A stretch of 9,477 bases of DNA from Anaerozeibacter sp031551775 (GTDB lineage Bacteria; Bacillota; Clostridia; Christensenellales; Aristaeellaceae), in NCBI GenBank assembly GCA_031551775.1, contig JAVBND010000035.1, forward strand, positions 1 to 9,477, written 5' to 3'. The notes below the pieces were generated by a model that was not told the DNA's origin, made no database searches, and saw only the letters and a list, made by a program, of their open reading frames with translations. The translations under genes and the position numbers were made by a program. How positions within the stretch are numbered: the stretch's first letter is position 1; each line of letters begins with the position of its first letter. Shown in pieces: positions 1-6,093 of the stretch.

Positions 1-781
1 TCACGAAGGCTGGTTCGCGGGCGTCATCGACAAGCTGCCTTGGGATGCGACGCCGCTGTACAAGCGAACCGCCGACGCGCCCTGGGAGCTCTACAATGTC
101 GATGAGGACTTCAGCATGTCCACGGATCTTGCGGAAAAATATCCAGCCAAGCTGGACGAACTCAAAAAAGTATTTTATGACGAAGGGGTCAAGCACAATG
201 TATTCCCGATGGACCCGTTCTTCGGCAAGTACATGAACGCAGACATCGCGAAGCGTCCCACCGTTTTTGGCGACCGCAAGGAAGTCACGCTGTATCAAGG
301 CATGGACGGCATTGGCGAGCACGCGTTTTTGTCCATCAAAAACCACTCCTTCTCCATCGCTGCGGAAATCGAGGTTGCGGCCGGTCACAGCGACGGCGTC
401 ATCTTCGCCCAAGGCGGGCGGTTTGGCGGCTACAGCCTGTATATCAAAGATGGCATACCTTGCTTCTGCTACAATTGGCTGGGCCGCGAACGCTACTACG
501 CGAAGGCAACCAAAGCCCTTTCCGACGAACGCAACCAAGTCTTGGTGGAATTTGCATACGACGGCGGCGGAATGGGCAAAGGCGGCCGTGCCACATTGAC
601 GGTCAACCGCGAAAAGGTCGCCGAATGCCGCATTGAACACACCATCGGCAACCAGATTTCCATGGACGAACTGGCCGAAGTCGGCATGCAGCGCGGAACG
701 CCCGTGACTGAGGAGTACTCCATTTCAGGCAGCAAGTTCCAAGGGAAAATCTACAACGTCACGATCAAGATATGTGATTAA
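1..781 (+). CDS. Arylsulfatase, C-terminal part (5' end outside window)
   Basis: The open frame runs in from base 2 and ends at TAA 779-781, giving 259 visible residues. The first 50 or so contain the sulfatase ending: HEGWFAGVIDKLPW, then WELYNVDEDFSMSTDLAEKYPAKL, which matches the segment of large arylsulfatases where the product 'loses weight' is replaced by the W-E-L-Y-N-x-x-x-D-x-S pattern. The last 170 or so residues look like the C-terminal beta-sandwich of these enzymes, with FAQGGRFGGYSLYIKDG, YDGGGMGKGG and a late G-K-I-Y-N-V-T strand. By family knowledge these enzymes hydrolyse sulfate esters using a formylglycine in an N-terminal C/S-x-P-x-R motif; that region is outside the window, so activity, cofactor and any signal peptide cannot be judged. 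Internal ATGs (for example at 116) are not starts. The neighbouring LuxR regulator has its own promoter, so a functional link is only possible. Substrate unknown. Confidence 0.88.
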   Translation, partial: HEGWFAGVIDKLPWDATPLYKRTADAPWELYNVDEDFSMSTDLAEKYPAKLDELKKVFYDEGVKHNVFPMDPFFGKYMNADIAKRPTVFGDRKEVTLYQGMDGIGEHAFLSIKNHSFSIAAEIEVAAGHSDGVIFAQGGRFGGYSLYIKDGIPCFCYNWLGRERYYAKATKALSDERNQVLVEFAYDGGGMGKGGRATLTVNREKVAECRIEHTIGNQISMDELAEVGMQRGTPVTEEYSISGSKFQGKIYNVTIKICD

Positions 782-799
782 CCGCTCACCCCACTTCAC

Positions 800-831
800 A
801 TGCGCCGTTTCTTTCGACAGATTCGGCGCAT
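800..831 (+). terminator. Possible hairpin terminator after the sulfatase gene
   Basis: An 8-bp perfect inverted repeat, ATGCGCCG (800-807) and CGGCGCAT (824-831), encloses a 16-nt loop 18 bases after the sulfatase stop codon. The following bases (TGTCATGTTTC) are only mildly T-rich, so this is a weak candidate for an intrinsic terminator. Its position at the gene end is the main argument. Confidence 0.35.
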
Positions 832-844
832 TGTCATGTTTCAG

Positions 845-873
845 TTGATCTCAGGGCGATTTTTTGGTACAAT
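845..873 (+). promoter_or_regulatory. Sigma-A promoter of the LuxR-type regulator gene
   Basis: TTGATC (845-850) and TACAAT (868-873) are separated by exactly 17 bp. This is a near-consensus housekeeping promoter (TTGACA-17-TATAAT), and a T-rich run sits inside the spacer. It lies downstream of the sulfatase stop and upstream of the regulator, so transcription of the regulator can be independent. Initiation would be expected near 880, giving a leader of about 90 nt if translation starts at 973. The leader contains a minimal ATG-AGG-TGA reading frame at 913-921, which blocks any upstream in-frame start. Confidence 0.65.
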
Positions 874-972
874 TTATGTGCGTCAAAGAAAATATCCGAT
901 TAACGATCGATTATGAGGTGAACCGTATACGAAGGTTTGCGCGAGTCATCGCTGCAGTGGGGGGAATATCCG

Positions 973-3429
973 TTGACCGACATGTTAACGAACAATCAGC
1001 TCTTTGTGCCAGATCGCATACTGGCAGGGCTCGATGCCATTTCTCAATATGCCTTAACCGTGCTCATCGCGCCATCCGGCTCCGGAAAAACGGTGTCGGT
1101 GCAGGAATACCTCAGAAAGAACATCATGGCGCCGGCAAAGGCGCATTGGTACATCGCCTTTGGCGAATCGCTGCAGACGATCTGGCGAAGGCTGTGCGCC
1201 GTCATCGCCAAAATCGACAGCAAAACGGGCATTGCGCTTCAATCTCTCCATACGCCGGAGCGGGAGTGTCTTTCTGAAATTGCCGAGATTATGCAGGGCA
1301 TACAATGTCCCGATCCAACCGTGTTCGTGATCGACAATTATCAAACGATTCAAAATGGCGCGCCATATGAGCTGCTGCTCGCAATGTCGCAGCATGGAAA
1401 CAGCAATCTGCATATCGTGGTGATTACGCAACAGCTGGATTGGGGTCCAATGCCCCTGAGCGCACCACACATTGCGAGGCTCGACACAAAACACTTCCTG
1501 TTTACTGAGGCGGAGACCGCAACATTTTCTGAGCTTTGCGGGTTCCAGCTGACAAAAAGCGAGCTCAGAGCGCTTATGCAGCACACTTCAGGATGGATCT
1601 CGGCAATACGGCTTCAGCTGCTGCATTATCAACTGACCGGAAATCTGGGCAAGAATCAGAACGTGGACCAGCTTCTCCGGCGCGTGTTTTGGGACATCCT
1701 CGACGGGGACACGCAATTGTTCATGGCATCTCTTTCCCTGCTTCCGGCAGTAAGCACCGGACAGATCTCCGTCATGCTCGCGAGCGCGGATACCGGCGGC
1801 ATGGCAAAACTGCTCAATCGCCTGGCATTCGTATCCTTTGACACAGATAGCCAATGCTTTGTACTCCACAACATCCTGTTGGATTTCCTGCAGGAGCGAT
1901 TCAGCGAATACAGTGACAAGACAAAGCATATGCTGTATCAGCGCGCCGGCGCGTCGCAGCGGTTGGCGCGGGAACTGTTTTCCGCCCTCCAATTTTTTGC
2001 ACTATCCGGTGATTATAACACAGCGCTGTCCGTTCGATTGCGCAACAACGATTTGGCAGGCATTGAATGCAGTGCGCTCAGTGCAGCACTGACCAAAATC
2101 ACGACGGAATGCCCACATGAAACGCTCATGAAATACCCGGATTTTTTCCTCGTTTTTGCGTTTGAGCTGTATGCCCGTGGGGAAAAAGCCGGTTTTGATC
2201 GCTGCCGTGCGATCGTGCTTGAGGCCATTCAGGACTGCGAAACCCAAAACACCGCAGACGTGCGCCGAATCAGGGGCGAGTATCACATTTTGTCCGCACT
2301 TTCAGCGTTTAACGACATCCAAGCCATGAGCGAATATCACCGGGCGGCCCTTGCGGAATTGGGCGGTCCTTCAGGCATCTTTGATTTTGGCAACTCATGG
2401 ACGCCCGCATCGCCGTCTGTGCTGTATTTGTACTGGCGAGGCATTGGTACGCTCTCAAATGAAATTATGTTGCTGGAGGAACACTTGCCCCTATACAACG
2501 CACTGACCAACGGGCATGGCACGGGCGGACCCGCGCTCATGCAAGCCGAGGCCGCGCTCTGTTCCGGCAAACTCTCTGGCGCGGAAGCCCTTTGCCATAA
2601 GGCCATCTATCTGGCAAATCCCAAGCAGCAGGACAACGTCTGTTTGGGTTCTGAGTTTGTGCTGGCGCGGATCGCGCTCTTGCGGGGCGACCCGGACGCG
2701 TACAGAGCCTGCCTGAGCGGCCTTCGAAACCGATTGCTGTCCGGGCGAGAAAATGAGCTGCGCCTGACATATGATATGTGCCTGACATGGCTCTCGCTTT
2801 GCCTTGGCGCAACGGATGATTTCCCAAGCTGGCTGATGAGCGAAATCACCATCCACGAACGCGTCTATGGCCTGAACGCGAGCTTTGCCATGTTGGTCCA
2901 TGCGCGGATGCTGCTTGCGTCACATGATCACAGCAAACTGTTTGGCATCACAGAGGTGCTTCTCGAAAAAGCGGAATCAATACCGATTCAACTGGCCAGG
3001 GTGTATTACTATATATTCATCGCGTGTGCGAAAACGAAAACGGGTGACACATCGGATGCCCTTGCGTACCTGCGCAAAGCCCTGAGCATTGCATTGCCCG
3101 ACCAAATCTATCTGCCGTTCGCGGAGCACTGGATGTGGCTGTCAAGCTTGTGGCCAAAGCTGGAACTCAATCCGCCTGACCAACAAAGCATGGATCGCAT
3201 CATCAGCATGTGCACCAAGCAAAAACTCGGTGTGGCGCGGATCAGGAAGGCGTTGTCCCGTTCGAAAAACAGTTTGACCACGCGCGAAACTGAAATCGTG
3301 CAGTTGGTCAAACAGGGAAGAACAAACAAGGAAATTGCCGACTTGCTTTTCATCGCACCCGAGACCGTAAAAATGGCGCTCAAAAAAATCTTCTTAAAGC
3401 TGGATGTTCGATCTCGGTATCAGCTCTAG
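973..3429 (+). CDS. MalT/LAL-type LuxR family transcriptional regulator
   Basis: Predicted 818-residue cytoplasmic DNA-binding regulator. With the TTG start at 973, residues 33-40 form a Walker A loop (APSGSGKT) and 117-124 a Walker B strand (VFVIDNYQ). A helical region with the family motif TSGWISAIRLQLL and a long helical-repeat middle (TPR-like, roughly 350-730) follow. Residues 767-818 are a GerE/LuxR helix-turn-helix (LTTRETEIVQLV, NKEIADLLFIAPETVK). By family knowledge such STAND ATPases bind ATP and a ligand, oligomerise and activate transcription; the ligand here is unknown. Start choice: GGGGGG (959-964) sits 8 nt before TTG 973. TTG 937 is open but has GAAGG only one base away, and ATG 982 is also possible. 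Odd points: the place where relatives usually have an arginine after the Walker B strand reads ITQQ (151-154), and the protein stops at RSRYQL, several residues before the usual end of the last helix, right where a repeat element begins. Confidence 0.9.
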   Translation: MTDMLTNNQLFVPDRILAGLDAISQYALTVLIAPSGSGKTVSVQEYLRKNIMAPAKAHWYIAFGESLQTIWRRLCAVIAKIDSKTGIALQSLHTPERECLSEIAEIMQGIQCPDPTVFVIDNYQTIQNGAPYELLLAMSQHGNSNLHIVVITQQLDWGPMPLSAPHIARLDTKHFLFTEAETATFSELCGFQLTKSELRALMQHTSGWISAIRLQLLHYQLTGNLGKNQNVDQLLRRVFWDILDGDTQLFMASLSLLPAVSTGQISVMLASADTGGMAKLLNRLAFVSFDTDSQCFVLHNILLDFLQERFSEYSDKTKHMLYQRAGASQRLARELFSALQFFALSGDYNTALSVRLRNNDLAGIECSALSAALTKITTECPHETLMKYPDFFLVFAFELYARGEKAGFDRCRAIVLEAIQDCETQNTADVRRIRGEYHILSALSAFNDIQAMSEYHRAALAELGGPSGIFDFGNSWTPASPSVLYLYWRGIGTLSNEIMLLEEHLPLYNALTNGHGTGGPALMQAEAALCSGKLSGAEALCHKAIYLANPKQQDNVCLGSEFVLARIALLRGDPDAYRACLSGLRNRLLSGRENELRLTYDMCLTWLSLCLGATDDFPSWLMSEITIHERVYGLNASFAMLVHARMLLASHDHSKLFGITEVLLEKAESIPIQLARVYYYIFIACAKTKTGDTSDALAYLRKALSIALPDQIYLPFAEHWMWLSSLWPKLELNPPDQQSMDRIISMCTKQKLGVARIRKALSRSKNSLTTRETEIVQLVKQGRTNKEIADLLFIAPETVKMALKKIFLKLDVRSRYQL

Positions 3430-3430
3430 G

Positions 3431-3588
3431 TAAGCGCTGGTTCATTCGGTTGCTGGCTGGCGAGCTGAATTTTCGACGAGGTGCGCCTGCAGAAACCGAA
3501 GGCTTAGCAGCGCTACGTCGAGTGTTTTTTCATGCGCACATGGTCGGAAATGCAGCCGCCAGACGGCGATCGAATGAATCAGCGCTTA
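3431..3588. mobile_element. 158-bp fold-back (MITE-like) element
   Basis: The ends are 18-bp terminal inverted repeats with one mismatch: TAAGCGCTGGTTCATTCG (3431-3448) and CGAATGAATCAGCGCTTA (3571-3588). The similarity continues inward. Bases 3431-3486 pair with 3534-3588 at about 46 of 55 positions with one gap, ending in GTGCGC (3481-3486) against GCGCAC (3534-3539). The central loop is about 47 nt (3487-3533). No open reading frame of note lies inside. The size, long imperfect inverted repeat and lack of coding capacity fit a non-autonomous miniature transposable element or a REP-like fold-back unit. No convincing target-site duplication is visible. The left end begins two bases after the LuxR stop codon. 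Whether the element moves, and by which transposase, cannot be told from one copy. Confidence 0.6.
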
Positions 3589-3594
3589 ACCATG

Positions 3595-3620
3595 TAAGCG
3601 CTGATTCATTCGGTTGATGG
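3595..3620 (+). repeat. Partial extra copy of the element's left end
   Basis: TAAGCGCTGATTCATTCG followed by GTTGATGG repeats 3431-3456 with two mismatches in 26 positions, in direct orientation and 164 bp downstream. Its first 18 bases (3595-3612) are also a perfect inverted copy of 3571-3588, with a 6-nt gap (ACCATG). The result is a 42-bp palindrome at 3571-3612 that can form an 18-bp perfect hairpin. After about 3620 similarity to the element is lost and no second right end follows before spo0A, so this looks like a truncated second copy. Confidence 0.7.
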
Positions 3621-3747
3621 CATCGCAAAACAAAGGCGCAGACAGCGCGCCTGACAAAAAACCCCTGCATAATCTGAATCTTTTCTGCCGATCCTGTCAT
3701 ATCCGCCCACATACACGCATATATACCCTGCAAAGGGGTGTAAGCGT
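3621..3747 (+). promoter_or_regulatory. spo0A upstream region and ribosome binding site
   Basis: This stretch lies between the repeat cluster and spo0A. The ribosome binding site is clear: AAAGGGGTG (3732-3740) with 7 nt to the ATG at 3748. No convincing sigma-A or sigma-H promoter stands out. CTGACA (3651-3656) with CTGAAT (3674-3679) at 17 bp has the right spacing but a poor -10. A promoter is expected here because the fold-back element separates spo0A from the LuxR gene, but I cannot place it. Confidence 0.35.
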
Positions 3748-4521
3748 ATGACGACAATCAAGGTACTGCCCATCGACGACAATCCCGCCATTCTGAAGCA
3801 AATCGTCGATTGCCTCTCACAAAAGCCCGATATTGATATTCCCGATTGCGCGTTTGACGGCGCGCAGGCGTTACAGATGATCGATCAATACCATCCGGAC
3901 ATACTGTTGCTGGACATCGTGATGCCGAAACTAGACGGTTTTGCGGTGCTAGAAGCGCTGCAGGACCGCGAGGACGCACCAAAGATTATCATGGTCACCA
4001 GCCTCAGCAGTGACAATTTCATCGACCGCAGCATGCGTTTGGGCGCGTCCTATTACATGGTCAAGCCGCTGGACATGCAAATCCTGTACAACCGCATCCT
4101 AGAAACGGTCGCAACGTCCACTGGCGAGCACACCTCCATCCATCTTGAGCCCAAGTCCGCCCACACTCATCACACCGCAGATGAACAGATCACGAACCTG
4201 TTCCTCACCATCGGCATCCCCGCCCATATCAAGGGCTATCAATACCTACGCGAAGCCGTGAGCATGGTCCTAGAAAACCACGACATCATCAACCGCATCA
4301 CCAAAGAGCTCTATCCGGGCATTGCCAGAAAGTTCGCCACGAGCGCCAGCAAAGTCGAACGCGCCATGAGACACGCAATTGAAGTGGCCTGGAACCGCGG
4401 GCGACTGGACAGCATCAACAAGATGTACGGCTACAACGTGTTCTCCCCAGACGACAAGCCGACCAATGGCGAGTTCATTGCGCTGGTGGCCGACAAGGTG
4501 AGGTTACCTAAGACGGCTTGA
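3748..4521 (+). CDS. spo0A: Sporulation master regulator Spo0A
   Basis: Response regulator of 257 residues (Bacillus subtilis Spo0A has 267) that, by family knowledge, is activated by aspartyl phosphorylation and controls entry into sporulation. Residues 1-122 are the receiver: acidic pair D10-D11, phosphoacceptor D56 in LLLDIVMPKLDG, T84 and K106 in MVKPLD, all present. A linker of about 25 residues, rich in His and Thr, precedes the Spo0A C-terminal DNA-binding domain (about 146-257), recognised by GIPAHIKGYQYLREAV, TKELYPGIA, KVERAMRHAIEVAWNRG and KPTNGEFIALVADK. ATG 3748 has a good ribosome binding site (AAAGGGGTG, 7-nt spacer). Differences from the usual sequence include VLPIDDN for VLIADDN, and S-K-V-E-R for S-R-V-E-R in the recognition helix. 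The gene lacks the spoIVB neighbour common just upstream in Bacillota; a LuxR regulator and repeat element occupy that side. Four CTAG tetramers (3931, 3949, 4099, 4270) fall on rare CTA leucine codons followed by GAN or AAN. Identity is secure; whether it is the only spo0A in the genome is unknown. Confidence 0.96.
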   Translation: MTTIKVLPIDDNPAILKQIVDCLSQKPDIDIPDCAFDGAQALQMIDQYHPDILLLDIVMPKLDGFAVLEALQDREDAPKIIMVTSLSSDNFIDRSMRLGASYYMVKPLDMQILYNRILETVATSTGEHTSIHLEPKSAHTHHTADEQITNLFLTIGIPAHIKGYQYLREAVSMVLENHDIINRITKELYPGIARKFATSASKVERAMRHAIEVAWNRGRLDSINKMYGYNVFSPDDKPTNGEFIALVADKVRLPKTA

Positions 4522-4681
4522 TTTGCTGGCCATTTCGCTGGTTTCGCTTATAAAGGCATTGCGAATCACACAATATGCAAGCAGTACGCCGACCAACACT
4601 TCTGGTTTATTGGGTCACAACCCAACAGGCCAGGGGTGTTTTGCGCTTGTTGATGTTGTCTGCAGGCGCTGTACCCTTGCA
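4522..4681. other. Convergent intergenic region after spo0A
   Basis: No supported gene lies here. A 6-bp hairpin TTGGGT-CACA-ACCCAA (4610-4625) is present without a T-tract. I see no clear intrinsic terminator reading with spo0A, so spo0A transcripts may end at the hairpin at 4687-4708 or by Rho. Confidence 0.4.
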
Positions 4682-4710
4682 TCAAAAAGGCCGCCTCATG
4701 GCGGCCTTCA
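4682..4710 (-). terminator. Intrinsic terminator of the DUF1292 gene
   Basis: A perfect 9-bp stem, AAGGCCGCC (4687-4695) and GGCGGCCTT (4700-4708), with a 4-nt loop. Read on the minus strand the stem is followed by a run of T (TTTTTGAT counting the last stem bases), as expected for a Rho-independent terminator. It lies about 45 bases after the DUF1292 stop codon. It may also slow transcription arriving from spo0A on the plus strand, though that side has few Ts. Confidence 0.85.
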
Positions 4711-4755
4711 TTGAAGACTGTGCGGCGGGCACATGCCAACCGCTGGAACTGATTC

Positions 4756-5103
4756 TTATTCTTCTTCCTCGGCTTCCTCTTCGTCATCTTCGTCGTCTTC
4801 GCTGTCTTCGCCGTCGTAAAGCTCGTTCTGAACGAAGTCGATCAGCTTGTCCATCAACGCCTCGTCCTCGATGGCCATGAACTCCTCCTGGTCGTCTTCG
4901 ACGGGCACGACTTTCATGATGAACGCGTCAATATCGTGCACATGGTCACAGTCCGCGGTATGCACATGCTCTTCTCCCGACTCGTCATACTCGGTCAGCA
5001 CCGCGTACTCCGTGCCCTCGTAAAAGAAGTAGTCCAGTACCTCCATGGTCTTTTCGTTGCCGTCCTCGTCGACGAACACGACGAGATCCATATTCTCGTC
5101 CAT
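4756..5103 (-). CDS. DUF1292 (UPF0473/YrzB-like) acidic protein
   Basis: Small acidic protein of 115 residues. The N-terminal 75 or so match DUF1292 in pattern: a D-E-D-G-N-E turn, then MEVLDYFFYEGTEYAVLTEY and a later IDAFIMKVVPVEDD strand. By family knowledge these occur widely in Bacillota and have no established function. The C-terminus is a nearly pure Asp/Glu tail (last 18 residues). An unusual insertion, HVHTADCDHVH (residues 46-56), places four His and one Cys in a near-symmetrical cluster that could bind a metal; this is inference. ATG 5103 is chosen because AAGGGG lies 10 nt upstream. GTG 5112 (three extra residues) is an alternative, with AGGA 6 nt away. The gene has its own promoter (5157-5184) and a strong terminator, so it is probably transcribed alone. 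Confidence 0.88.
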   Translation of the reverse strand: MDENMDLVVFVDEDGNEKTMEVLDYFFYEGTEYAVLTEYDESGEEHVHTADCDHVHDIDAFIMKVVPVEDDQEEFMAIEDEALMDKLIDFVQNELYDGEDSEDDEDDEEEAEEEE

Positions 5104-5156
5104 GGGCAACACGCCCCTTCCTGTTTGTGATTTAGGCGTCTTCGGCCCTGCCCCCT

Positions 5157-5184
5157 ATTATACCCCATCGACCGAAAAAATCAA
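5157..5184 (-). promoter_or_regulatory. Sigma-A promoter of the DUF1292 gene
   Basis: On the minus strand TTGATT (5184-5179) and a perfect TATAAT (5162-5157) are 16 bp apart. The site is about 55 bases upstream of the DUF1292 start and downstream of the DUF896 stop, so the two minus-strand genes need not form an operon. Confidence 0.7.
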
Positions 5185-5236
5185 CCGTTTTGCGAAATTA
5201 TGCTGGACCGGCGCACACTGGGGTGCTATGATGGAC

Positions 5237-5503
5237 TCAGGCATCGGGCAGGTCATCGCCCGAAAATGCACTCTCTGCGTCGCGCTCGACGGTCTGATGC
5301 CAGTCTTTGATCGGCACTTTTTCTCCGTCGTCCTTCTGCACGTAAGTATTGTCCAACTGCTGGCGGAAGCTCTGGCGGAAATTGAGCAGGTACTGATCCC
5401 GAAGGCGCTGACGCTCCTCGGTCTCCTCGGCGGTCAGCTCGCGCTCACGCGCGAACTTCGACAGCTCGTTGATGCGGGCGATGAGTTGTGTATGATCCGG
5501 CAC
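5237..5503 (-). CDS. DUF896 (YnzC/UPF0291-like) small protein with C-terminal extension
   Basis: Eighty-eight residues starting at GTG 5503, which has a strong ribosome binding site (AGGGAGG, 8-nt spacer). The core LIARINELSKFARERELTAE, followed by ERQRLRDQYLLNFRQSFRQQLDN, is the DUF896 two-helix signature, a short helical family common in Bacillota and without an agreed function (the B. subtilis relative ynzC is in the SOS regulon). The family core ends near residue 53. The remaining 35 residues (YVQKDDG to SGDDLPDA) are an acidic extension, longer than the usual tail. A longer frame on this strand runs upstream to 6157 but overlaps the GNAT gene and has no homology-like content, so the GTG start is preferred. 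The gene is divergent from the GNAT gene with 45 bp between starts, leaving room for shared control. Confidence 0.9.
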   Translation of the reverse strand: MPDHTQLIARINELSKFARERELTAEETEERQRLRDQYLLNFRQSFRQQLDNTYVQKDDGEKVPIKDWHQTVERDAESAFSGDDLPDA

Positions 5504-5548
5504 CTTGTTGGCCTCCCTTGATTGTATTGATGAAAGGTTTGATTCACC

Positions 5549-6067
5549 ATGATTCGAGGCAAATTTATGCGCTCCGGCGATGAGATGACGGACATCTACG
5601 CGCTGCGCGAGCGGGTTTTCGTACAGGAGATGGGCCTGCCCCCACTTTGGGTTCAGGACGATCTGGACGTCATGTCCATCTATGCGCTGGTGTTCGATGA
5701 GACCGACGCGCCGGGCGGCACCGGCCGGCTCTCCATTGACGAGGACCGGTTCATGCTCGGCCGCATCTGCGTTGCCAGGGAAGCGCGGGGCCAGGGTTTG
5801 GGCGACCTGATTCTGCGCATGTTGCTGTTGCGCGCTCAGGAGATGGACGCGCCAGCGGTCTATGTGAAGGCGATGTCCAATGCCGTGCAGCTCTATCAGC
5901 GCTATGGTTTCCGCGCCGTAGGCGAGGCCGCGCAGGAGGAGGGCGCACTGAGGCAACTCATGCGCGCGATGAAGGACGAGATCGACATCGAAGGCGCCTG
6001 CCAGAAAGAGGGCAGCGGCTGCAAAGCATGCGGCAAAGCATGCGGTTGCAACGACGCGCACGAGTGA
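5549..6067 (+). CDS. GNAT family N-acetyltransferase with Cys-rich tail
   Basis: A 172-residue protein. Residues 10-145 form a GNAT fold of the ElaA-like type: an N-terminal YALRERVFVQEMGLPP segment, a central strand ending in FMLGRICV, the acetyl-CoA-binding loop EARGQGLGDLIL (residues 78-89), and the C-terminal LYQRYGFRAVGE motif. By family knowledge it transfers acetyl from acetyl-CoA to an amine; the substrate is unknown. The tail (about 149-172) is not part of the fold and carries five cysteines, C151, C158, C161, C165 and C167, giving C-x6-C-x2-C-x3-C-x-C. Part of it arises from an exact 12-bp tandem repeat (6021-6032 and 6033-6044) encoding K-A-C-G twice. Start ATG 5549 has GAAAGG 11 nt upstream; ATG 5567 is an alternative. 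Confidence 0.88.
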   Translation: MIRGKFMRSGDEMTDIYALRERVFVQEMGLPPLWVQDDLDVMSIYALVFDETDAPGGTGRLSIDEDRFMLGRICVAREARGQGLGDLILRMLLLRAQEMDAPAVYVKAMSNAVQLYQRYGFRAVGEAAQEEGALRQLMRAMKDEIDIEGACQKEGSGCKACGKACGCNDAHE

Positions 6068-6093
6068 GCGCATTCTGTACACCATCCGTCCAA

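Noticed and set aside
937..972. Earlier TTG start (937) for the LuxR-type gene.
   Set aside because: Its purine-rich GAAGG is one base from the codon, too close for a ribosome binding site, while TTG 973 has GGGGGG at 8 nt; the extra residues precede the usual family start.
864..1277. Plus-strand open frame starting just after the -10 box at 868-873.
   Set aside because: It overlaps the LuxR-type gene in another frame, would start upstream of the expected transcription start, and shows no domain.
3431..3620. CRISPR-like direct repeats.
   Set aside because: Only two direct copies and one inverted copy exist, with spacing of 164 bp and no regular spacers or cas genes; the pattern fits inverted-repeat element ends.
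3634..3652. Small hairpin AGGCGC/GCGCCT with a T-rich tail on the minus strand, resembling a leftward intrinsic terminator.
   Set aside because: The stem is only 6 bp and no minus-strand gene lies to its right before spo0A, so there is nothing for it to terminate.
3650..3658. Possible 0A box (TTTGTCAGG on the minus strand) upstream of spo0A, suggesting autoregulation.
   Set aside because: It matches the TTTGTCRAA consensus at only 7 of 9 positions and misses the last, well-conserved bases; chance matches of this quality are common.
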